Notes under the pieces: generated by a model | Databases searched by the model: none | The model's input: the letters and a program-made list of their open reading frames with translations, nothing else | Told to the model about the DNA's origin: nothing | Program-made: the position numbers and the translations under genes | Assembly (NCBI RefSeq): GCF_010499245.1 | Contig: NZ_JAAGOW010000004.1 | Span: 930,001-994,000 of the forward strand | DNA from: Variovorax sp. WS11 | Lineage (GTDB): Bacteria; Pseudomonadota; Gammaproteobacteria; Burkholderiales; Burkholderiaceae_C | DNA: 64,000 nt | Direction: 5' to 3' | Part shown: piece by piece, positions 9,770 through 16,302 of the stretch | Position numbering within the stretch: the first letter of the stretch is position 1 | Layout of the letters: every line of letters begins with the position of its first letter

Positions 9770-10746
9770 TCAGCCCGGATGTTGCCCGCGCGAATGGCAC
9801 GACCCCACACCTGCGAGTCGGCTCTCATCTCCGCGGCGAACGCGTCTGGCCCGGTGGCCGTCACGAAAAGACCCAGATCCTCGAAGCGCGAGGCCACTTC
9901 GGGCGTTCGCACGATGTGGGCAATCTCCGCGGAGAGCTTGTCGATGTTCGCTCGAGGGGTGCCGGCTGGCACGAACACACCGTACCATCCATAGAGTTCG
10001 AAGCCCTTGAAGCCCGCTTCGGCGAATGTGGGCACGTTCGCGATTGCCTTGTACCGCTGGTTGCCTGTGATCGCGAGCGCCTTGAGCTTGCCGGCTGCTA
10101 CCTGCGGCAGTGCCGATGCCGCGTCGGGGAAGCCGGCGCTGAGCTGGCCGCCTATGACGGCCGCCAGCATCTGCGAGCTGCTCTTGAAGGGAACGTGAAC
10201 GAGGTCCATGCCGGCCTGGCGGTTGAACGAATCACCAAAGATGTGCGCCGTGGTGCCGTTGCCGTAGGTGCCGTAGTTGTGTTTGCCCGGATTGGCTTTG
10301 ACCATCGAGACGAACTCCTGCAGGGTGTTGACGGGCGAGTCGGCCGGAACGACGACGATGTTGGCGCCGCGTGCAAGCATCAGCACGGGCGAGAGATCCT
10401 TGAAGATGTCGTATGGCAACCTCGGTATCAGGTACGGTGTCTGGATCAAGCTTGTGACGCCTACCAAAGCGGTGTAGCCGTCGGCTGACGATTTGGCGAC
10501 GGCGTCGGCGCCGATTGTCCCGCTGGCGCCCGGGCGGTTTTCCACCACCACCGGCTGCTTCAGCGACGCGCTGAGCTGCGCGCCGATCAGCCGGGTCATC
10601 GTGTCCACGGACGCGCCTGCCGAGGAGTTCACGACGAACTTGATGGGGTGCGCCGGGTAGGTCGCCGGGACCTGCGCCCAGGCCGCTGGCCCCGCGCAGA
10701 GAAGCAGTGCAAGCACCGGGCGTCGCACGGGGAAAAATTCCTGCAT
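9766..10746 (-). CDS. Tripartite tricarboxylate transporter substrate-binding protein (Bug family)
   Basis: A 326-residue periplasmic TctC/Bug-type binding protein. The start at 10746 follows GGAGACGG and gives a signal peptide (VRRPVLALLLCAGPAAWAQ). Family landmarks are YPAHPIKFVVNSSAGASVDTMTRLI, VVENRPGASGTIGADAVAKSSADGYTALVG and the C-terminal GWYGVFVPAGTPRANIDKLSAEI. Such proteins bind carboxylates, and many in Burkholderiales are orphans without adjacent TctAB membrane genes; none is seen here. First gene of the operon with the CoA ligase and the flavoprotein. Confidence 0.93.
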   Translation of the reverse strand: MQEFFPVRRPVLALLLCAGPAAWAQVPATYPAHPIKFVVNSSAGASVDTMTRLIGAQLSASLKQPVVVENRPGASGTIGADAVAKSSADGYTALVGVTSLIQTPYLIPRLPYDIFKDLSPVLMLARGANIVVVPADSPVNTLQEFVSMVKANPGKHNYGTYGNGTTAHIFGDSFNRQAGMDLVHVPFKSSSQMLAAVIGGQLSAGFPDAASALPQVAAGKLKALAITGNQRYKAIANVPTFAEAGFKGFELYGWYGVFVPAGTPRANIDKLSAEIAHIVRTPEVASRFEDLGLFVTATGPDAFAAEMRADSQVWGRAIRAGNIRAE

Positions 10747-10914
10747 GTCCGTCTCCTGCAATCCCAATGTCGGCGAGTGTCGCGTGCGCGGCTGCGCGGG
10801 CTCAATCGCAGAACACGCCAAAAATAGTGGCAAGAAAGATCAGCCGTCGCGAAGGGGTGTTCGCGGAGCGTGACGCCGGAGGCTCATCGGCCCGAGGCCA
10901 CGCGCCACCCCTTT

Positions 10915-11140
10915 AGGCGGGCGGGATGGTGCTGGCGTACAGGCGCAGCAGCATTGCGCGAAGTGTCTTCACTTCGGCAGTGGTGAAGTGACGTGGCCCG
11001 GTAGTGCCGTGCGATCGGAATGAGCTCGCAGGTGAGGGCCAGTCCGCGCGCCGTGAGTGCGATGCGCAGCGCGCGCTTGTTGCGCGATTGCACCTGCCGC
11101 CAGACCGAGGTACCGTCCTTGAGCAGCCGCCTTGCGCATA
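10915..11140 (-). pseudogene. Truncated MarR-type regulator remnant
   Basis: Minus-strand residues LLKDGTSVWRQVQSRNKRALRIALTARGLALTCELIPIARHY (about 11125-11000) resemble the wing and C-terminal helices of MarR regulators (usual pattern: NRRALRIALTARGRAL). The following sequence is frameshifted and the N-terminal helix-turn-helix half is gone, replaced by the VapBC region. It was probably the regulator of the adjacent catabolic operon. Assignment is by motif only. Confidence 0.6.
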
Positions 11141-11185
11141 AGAAAGATTGTTGCCTTCGGCGAAAGAAGACCGATCGCGCAGCGC

Positions 11186-11569
11186 TCAGTGCAGTGCTGG
11201 CCGATGCATGACGCCAAAACGCATGGCAAGGGCGCCAAGACTTTTGTCGAGTGTCCAGAGTTTGGCGGGCCGCATGAGCATTGTGGACGCGAGCAATGAG
11301 AGATCCACCAGACCGCAACCGAGCCCGTAGAGCCGTTCCCGCTCGATGAAATCTCTCACTTCGGTGAGAGTCGGCTGCTGAACTTGCTGCAACAGGTCCA
11401 GATCGCCCAATGTTCGCAGTCGCGGTTCCGGCGGCGTCCCGCATGCCAGCTCGGCAACGATCATCGGATGTATCAGAACCAGATCTGCCCGCAATAGCGC
11501 GATCAGAGCGTTGTTCCGCTGGCGGAAGTGACCCACCCACACGGAGGTGTCGACGAGAACGGGTCCCAT
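11186..11569 (-). CDS. vapC: VapC-type PIN-domain toxin
   Basis: A 127-residue PIN-domain ribonuclease, the toxin of a type II toxin-antitoxin pair. Acidic residues expected for metal binding are visible: D7 in VDTSVWVGHF, E40 in MIVAELACG, the Asp in GLVDLSLLAS and the Asp in LWTLDKSLG. Its ATG overlaps the stop of the antitoxin gene (TGATG arrangement), so the two are translationally coupled. The pair sits at the junction where the MarR gene was truncated and next to a tyrosine recombinase, consistent with arrival on a mobile segment. Confidence 0.9.
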   Translation of the reverse strand: MGPVLVDTSVWVGHFRQRNNALIALLRADLVLIHPMIVAELACGTPPEPRLRTLGDLDLLQQVQQPTLTEVRDFIERERLYGLGCGLVDLSLLASTMLMRPAKLWTLDKSLGALAMRFGVMHRPALH

Positions 11570-11781
11570 CAGGATTGGGTTGCTGGGCGCCGAGGGCGCC
11601 GGCGAGGAACGCTTCGCATGTCAGGTGCAGACGAGCCCAGTGCGGCGAGGCGCTTGGCAGCCCGGACCCGAACAAAAGTTTCGATGGCCTCGCGAAACAA
11701 CTCGGCTTTGTCCATCCCGGGGTCCGCCACCTCAAGGGCTTTGGCGTAGAGCGCATCGTCGAGTGTCACGGTCGTTCGCAT
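11569..11781 (-). CDS. vapB: VapB-type antitoxin
   Basis: A 70-residue protein starting MRTTVTLDDALYAKALEVA, a ribbon-helix-helix DNA-binding N-terminus typical of VapB antitoxins. A basic, proline-rich tail (SVPRRRPRRPATQS) would contact the toxin. It precedes and overlaps vapC. By family precedent it neutralises VapC and autorepresses the pair. A TGCAATTGTGCA-like near palindrome lies just upstream (about 11798-11811) and is a possible operator. Confidence 0.88.
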   Translation of the reverse strand: MRTTVTLDDALYAKALEVADPGMDKAELFREAIETFVRVRAAKRLAALGSSAPDMRSVPRRRPRRPATQS

Positions 11782-11875
11782 GTGAGTCGCCTGTAATGAT
11801 GCAATTGTGCATCAATTTGGATGCAAGAGCCCTGGGGTTACCTGAGCTCGCAGCCACGGAATGCGGTGGAAATCT

Positions 11876-13009
11876 TCACTGTTCATCCAGCATCCGGCTA
11901 ACCTTGCTTCCCAAAGCGCTCTCAGCCCTGAAATACCCCATGACGGTCGCCACGCTCTGATGGCCGGTCATGGCCATCGTCTCGGGCAGCGACATGTTCT
12001 GCCGGCCGGCTTCCGTCACGAACCCGGCCCTGAGCGAGTGCGCGCTAAAACTTCCCTCCACCCCTGCCAACGCACATCGCTCCTTCACGATGTCGCGCAC
12101 GGCCGCTGGCGCGAGCGGCTCCCCCAGATGGCCGCCCTTGCGGATGCGGCGGAAGAGGGCGCCTTCCTGGATGCCTCTTTCCGCTAGCACGGCGAGCCAC
12201 GCCTGCATGGCCTGCGCCGCACTGCCCGCCAGGGGCTTGACGTCGTCGGGGCGCTGGGCGCCAGCCTGATTGGTCTTGGAGTGCGCGAGCGTGTAGAGAT
12301 AGGAGTTGGCATCGACACGCTGAAGATTCTTGAGCGTGGCCGAGGCGACCTCGGAGCGCCGTCGCCCGCCGGTCGCCCAGGCGAACAGGAGGAGGGCGCG
12401 ATCGCGTTTTCCGCGCAGGGTGTCGTCGCAGGTGGCCAGCACCGCTTGCAGCGGGTCCTTGGTGAGCGCGCGCTGCTTGCGCGGCCGCGCGCCGCGCTTG
12501 GCGTAGGCGCGGCGCGTCTGGGCCAGCAGCTCGCGCACCAGCGGGTCGGCGCACGGGTTCGGCGCCTTGGCCAGCTGGTGCGCCTTGGACAGCACAGCGA
12601 TGCGGTGCACCAGCGTGTTGAGCGCCGGCGCCCCGAGGCGCGCCTTGTAGCCGTTGGCGACCAGGGCCTGGTCGATGTCCGCGGGCAACTCGGTGACCAG
12701 ACAGGCGCGGGACGACGGCGCGCCTTCGGCTGCGGCAGTGCGTGCGGCGTGGTCGACGATGAACTGGATGACCACGGGCACGGAAACCGGCAGCTGCAGC
12801 GCATCGCCGTAGCGCGCGGCGTACCAGGCGCACCAGTAGCGCATTGCCGAGGCATAGGAGGCGCGCGTGTTGGTCGATTCGCCTTCGCGCAGCAGTGCGC
12901 GGGCTGCGTCCTCGGCGGTTTGCGTCAAACGACCTGGATCAAGGAGCGGCTCCAGCGCCGGGCTGCGCTCGGGCAGGTTGGCCAGGGGGTGCGTTTTGGC
13001 TGCTTTCAT
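11876..13009 (-). CDS. Tyrosine recombinase/site-specific integrase
   Basis: A 377-residue tyrosine recombinase. The N-terminal SAM-like core-binding domain (about 30-165) begins with TNTRASYASAMRYWCAWYA. The catalytic domain shows R217/R218 (GGRRRSE), K245, H324-x2-R327 (HSLR), H350 (TGHQS) and the nucleophile Y359 (MGYFRAES), so it looks intact. It is divergent from the KfrA-like gene at 13158 across a 148-bp spacer with two inverted repeats, and a tRNA-Asn 3' fragment lies 1.3 kb away. It is plausibly the integrase that built this island. No excisionase was seen. Confidence 0.92.
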   Translation of the reverse strand: MKAAKTHPLANLPERSPALEPLLDPGRLTQTAEDAARALLREGESTNTRASYASAMRYWCAWYAARYGDALQLPVSVPVVIQFIVDHAARTAAAEGAPSSRACLVTELPADIDQALVANGYKARLGAPALNTLVHRIAVLSKAHQLAKAPNPCADPLVRELLAQTRRAYAKRGARPRKQRALTKDPLQAVLATCDDTLRGKRDRALLLFAWATGGRRRSEVASATLKNLQRVDANSYLYTLAHSKTNQAGAQRPDDVKPLAGSAAQAMQAWLAVLAERGIQEGALFRRIRKGGHLGEPLAPAAVRDIVKERCALAGVEGSFSAHSLRAGFVTEAGRQNMSLPETMAMTGHQSVATVMGYFRAESALGSKVSRMLDEQ

Positions 13010-13021
13010 GTTTTTATCTTA

Positions 13022-13034
13022 CATACGACGTATG
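13022..13034. promoter_or_regulatory. Palindrome in the integrase/KfrA divergent promoter
   Basis: CATACG-A-CGTATG is a perfect 6-bp-arm inverted repeat with a one-base centre, 13 bp upstream of the recombinase start. Its place between two divergent genes makes it a candidate operator for the KfrA-like protein or the recombinase. No footprint evidence. Confidence 0.45.
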
Positions 13035-13062
13035 ATTCGCTACATTATACACCAATAAGTCC

Positions 13063-13081
13063 CGATAACATTCCCTTATCG
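13063..13081. repeat. Inverted repeat in the same divergent spacer
   Basis: CGATAA-CATTCCC-TTATCG, 6-bp perfect arms around a 7-base spacer, lies about 75 bp before the KfrA-like start and just before an AT-rich TTAAAATAGTA stretch that could serve as a -10 region. Candidate operator. Confidence 0.4.
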
Positions 13082-13157
13082 AGGTTAAAATAGTACTGCA
13101 AGAGGGCGGCGACGTTGGCCAAAGTTCGCCGCCATTTGAAGCCGGAAAAGGAACGAT

Positions 13158-14219
13158 ATGCACCAGATCGCCGAACTTCGTAGCCGTGGCATCCAGGAGG
13201 TCGACGTCTTCGCGGCCGCGGATGCACTGCTGGCCGAGGGCAAGCGGCCCACGATCGAGCGCGTGCGGCTGAAGATCGGGCGCGGCTCGCCGAATACCGT
13301 GAGCCCGATGCTCGAGCGGTGGTTCGCGACGCTTGGTGAACGGCTGGTGGGATCGACGGCAGGTTCAGCTTCCGGGCGTCCGGCCGGCAACGATCCGGAC
13401 GGCATGCCGGTGGGCGTGCGGAATGCGGCGAAGCTGCTCTGGGAGACGGCGCGGCGCGAGGCCGAGGAAGTTCAGCGCGGCGAGCTGGAATCAGTTCGGG
13501 CGGACCTGCAGGCCCGCGAGGATGCCTTGGCCGGGGCGCAGGCGGCGCTGTCGCAGCGCGAGGAAGCCTTCGCTCACGCGCGGGCGAGCCTGGACGCGGC
13601 GCTGGCCTCCTCTCAGCAGGCTCGCGAGGCGCTGGAACGGCAACTCAAGGAACACGCGCTCGAGGCGCACCGGGTGCGCACGGGCCTGGATGACGACATC
13701 AGGCGGCTGACCACCCTGCTCTCTCAGGCGGGGGAAGCCCAGGAACGAATGCGTCGGGAACACGCCGAGGCGATGGCCGCGCGCGACCAGGACCTGCGCC
13801 AAGCCGAAGAGCGGCACGCGGGTCAGGAGCGGCGGATGCTGGCCGAGGTGGATCGGGCCAGGCAAACGGCCAAGGCGCTGGAATCCGAGTTGGCCAGGGA
13901 GCAGCAGCGGCGGGCCAAGAGCGAGGAAGCGGCGGCAAAACGGTTGGAGGAAGAGTTGGAGAAGCTCCACCAGGTTCGGGAAGCGGCGCGGCATGCCGAG
14001 GCTGGGCTGCGCGAGCAGCTGGCCACCCAAAGCATCGACTTGGCGCAGGCGCGGACCCAAACAGATGCGCTCGCGGCGCGCGCCAAAGCGCTCGAGAGCC
14101 GGATCGACGATGAAAAAGCCGCGCACGAGACAACGCGGCGGATGTTGGCCGAGGCTTTGGTCAGCAAGTCAGCTGCGAAGGCTGATACGTCCGCCGCTCG
14201 TCGACGGCGGAAGCCTTGA
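13158..14219 (+). CDS. KfrA-like DNA-binding coiled-coil protein
   Basis: A 353-residue protein. Residues 1-65 (GIQEVDVFAAADALLAEGKRPTIERVRLKIGRGSPNTVSPMLERWF) match the KfrA N-terminal DNA-binding domain. Residues about 90-340 are an almost uninterrupted alpha-helical coiled coil rich in Glu, Arg and Ala. It ends in a basic tail (ARRRRKP). KfrA proteins of IncP plasmids bind their own promoter and help plasmid maintenance. Chromosomal versions paired with tyrosine recombinases are common in integrative elements. Start supported by AAAGGAA before ATG. Confidence 0.88.
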   Translation: MHQIAELRSRGIQEVDVFAAADALLAEGKRPTIERVRLKIGRGSPNTVSPMLERWFATLGERLVGSTAGSASGRPAGNDPDGMPVGVRNAAKLLWETARREAEEVQRGELESVRADLQAREDALAGAQAALSQREEAFAHARASLDAALASSQQAREALERQLKEHALEAHRVRTGLDDDIRRLTTLLSQAGEAQERMRREHAEAMAARDQDLRQAEERHAGQERRMLAEVDRARQTAKALESELAREQQRRAKSEEAAAKRLEEELEKLHQVREAARHAEAGLREQLATQSIDLAQARTQTDALAARAKALESRIDDEKAAHETTRRMLAEALVSKSAAKADTSAARRRRKP

Positions 14220-14274
14220 GCGGGGGCTGAGGGAGGTTTTCATCATTGGTCAATTGGGCCCACCGGGCTTCATT

Positions 14275-14325
14275 GACGGACTGTTAATCCGCAGGTTCCT
14301 GGTCCGAGCTCAGGTCGAGGAGCCA
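14275..14325 (+). pseudogene. 3' fragment of a tRNA-Asn gene (possible attachment-site remnant)
   Basis: From 14275 the sequence folds as the anticodon arm to the 3' end of tRNA-Asn. The arm GACGGA-CTGTTAA-TCCGC carries anticodon GTT, then a variable loop AGGTT, a T arm CCTGG-TCCGAGC-TCAGG, the acceptor strand TCGAGGA, G73 and CCA (14323-14325). The D arm and 5' acceptor strand are absent upstream, so no functional tRNA is encoded. The T loop also departs from TTCGA. A 3' tRNA end lying near a tyrosine recombinase is what integration into a tRNA gene leaves at one element boundary. Confidence 0.7.
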
Positions 14326-14918
14326 CTGCAATCCGCAAGGTCTCTGGAGCAACCGCTATCAAGTTGATAGCAAGGCACTTCAGTTTTTGGCGATTTACTT
14401 GGCAACTCCCAAATATTCAGTGCGGCCTGTATGCCTGTCCGGCGCCGAACGTCGGGCGCATGCGACTGCCCGAAGATCGACCGGCACGGCGGGCGAGTGA
14501 GTCGAGTGAAGGTCGCGTCGCACTCAGCCCTGAATGGCCCGAAGACGCTCGATGTTGGGTTCGCCATGCTCACCATCGGCTTGGTGTAGTGGCGTCGCGA
14601 CTACGCGCACGAGCCGATGCCACAGGAGCACGGACCGTTCGCAGCAACCGAATCCAGGGCGAAGTGCGTCGGCCTGTGGCGCGAGGCGGAGCTGGTGCCT
14701 CCGTGAGAATGGCGGTAGCTGCAGGGGAGCACTGAGCTTTCCTATCGCATCAACATCGTGTAGATTCGTAACCAAACCACGCCCGGAGGAGAGTTCAATA
14801 GCAAGCGCTGCGCAAGAGGGAGGCGCCACTCGGCGTCGCAGGCGAAACATATCTCGCGCACCATGCTCGCATGAGGCTCCCGCCTGAGTTCCAGTCATTC
14901 AACAGTCTGTAGGGGGCC
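14326..14918 (+). other. Non-coding or decayed spacer
   Basis: Roughly 590 bp between the tRNA fragment and the DarT remnant. No frame reads as a recognisable protein and no strong repeat was seen. Confidence 0.5.
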
Positions 14919-15375
14919 ATGCCGCGCGATCTAAACGCTACGCCGATCTACCACATCACCAACATCACCAATCTGCCCGCGATCATCGCGGAGGGCCGCC
15001 TCGTCTCCGATGCAATGCTCGCTGCGCGCAAAGGTGGGCCCGCCGTCGTCATCGGCCACAACCATATGAAGCGCCGACGGCTCCAGGAAACACGAGTCCC
15101 GCAGGCTGGCAATCGCTTTGTGGGCGAATTCGTCCCGTTCTACTTTTGCCCTCGCTCGCCCATGCTGTATTCGGTGAACCTTGGCAACACGGGTCTGCCG
15201 CCGGGCAGTCAGGGCGAGATCCTGCACCTTGTCAGTTCGGTGGCACTGGGTGTCGGGCTCGGGCGACAATGGGCTATTTCAGACGCTAACGCGGGCGCCG
15301 CCTATCCAGATTTCTATACCGACGTGGTGGCGCTGGATTCCGCTCTTGACTGGAACGCGATCAACGCCAAATACT
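14919..15375 (+). pseudogene. darT: Truncated DarT-like DNA ADP-ribosyltransferase toxin
   Basis: The first ~150 residues match the DarT (DUF4433) toxin: YHITNITNLPAIIAEGRLVSDA, VIGHNHMKRRRLQE (NAD-binding loop), VGEFVPFYFCPRSPMLY, GEILHLVSSV and YTDVVALDSALDWNAINAKYW. DarT attaches ADP-ribose to thymidine in single-stranded DNA and works in phage defence with the antitoxin DarG. Here similarity stops at the position where family members continue into the AEFLV segment holding the catalytic Glu. The frame instead runs into a protease remnant, and no DarG macrodomain gene follows. It is judged inactive. Confidence 0.8.
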
Positions 15376-15479
15376 GGTCTCAGTGCGCCTCGCAAAGTCC
15401 TCGACGAGACCAAGACGATCGGCGCAACGTCCAGATCGCGCGGGGGAAACTGGCATCACCGCAGACTGCTCAGACGGAG

Positions 15480-16109
15480 GAAGTGGCCAAACCCAAGGGA
15501 AAGACGACCGGCTCTGGTTTCGCCATTGCTGCAACCCGTAGTCACATATGCTCATGTCGTCCAGGGATGCAAGAAGATCGAAGTGGCGGATCGTGGCTCG
15601 GCCCGTGTAAAAGCGTCGGATGCAAAGAACGATTTGGCTTTGATCGAAGTGGATGCAATCATGGCACCCACGGCAACCTTGAGCCAGACGCGTTTGCGGC
15701 AGGTGACGCAGTGACCGTTGTTGGTTTTCCGTTGCGTGGCCTGCTCGCCGCTGGACCTCAGGTTACGGCGGGCAACGCAACCGCGCTTGCAGGCCTAGCC
15801 AACAACACGGCAATCGTTCAGATCTCAGCCCCAGTACAACCTGGCAACAGCGGCGGTCCAGTGCTTGATTCAAGTGGCAACGTCGTTGGGGTCGTGACAA
15901 GCAAGCTGAATGTTCTCAAGACCGCGGCTCTGACTGGCGACATTGCCCAGAACGTCAATTTTGCCGTGTCGCCTTCGACGCTGCGCGGTTTTCTTGACGC
16001 GAATGACGTGAAATATAGCGCTGCGCCATCGACCAAGATCCTTGGAACCGCCGACGTCGCCGACATCGGCAAAAGGTTCACCGTGCTCCTGGAGTGCACG
16101 CCTGAGTGA
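15480..16109 (+). pseudogene. Frameshifted trypsin-like (S1C/DegP-type) peptidase
   Basis: A chymotrypsin-fold serine protease split over two frames. KGKTTGSGFAIA (to about 15530) is in the frame of the DarT fragment. The His and Asp segments VVTYAHVVQGCKKIEVAD and SDAKNDLALIEVDA (about 15535-15700) are in another frame. GDAVTVVGFPLRG, the catalytic QPGNSGGPVLDSSGNVVGVVTSK and a C-terminal NFAVSPSTLRGFL return to the first frame. Two compensating indels put the catalytic triad out of register, so the product should be inactive. The start of the original gene is lost to the DarT fusion. Confidence 0.78.
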
Positions 16110-16302
16110 GAGGCCCAAAGAGGGAATATTGGATCGCGGCGAATTGATTCCCTTTCTGGCGGTTAGCCTTGGTCGGCTGCCGCGAAAAATCTGCCAGAAT
16201 CGGAATTCATGGGACAGAGTGAACCTCCCGTACAGGCATTGGGTCGCATATGCCTCCCTCCCAAAAGAAAATCCCCGAGAGCAACTAATTGGTGAAGTTT
16301 GA

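Noticed and set aside
16121..16153. AGGGAAT...ATTCCCT inverted repeat before the STAND-type gene
   Set aside because: Only 7-bp arms with a 19-base loop and no U-tract; too weak to call a terminator or operator.
14919..16302. An active DarTG toxin-antitoxin pair
   Set aside because: DarT stops before its catalytic Glu segment and no macrodomain (DarG) gene follows.
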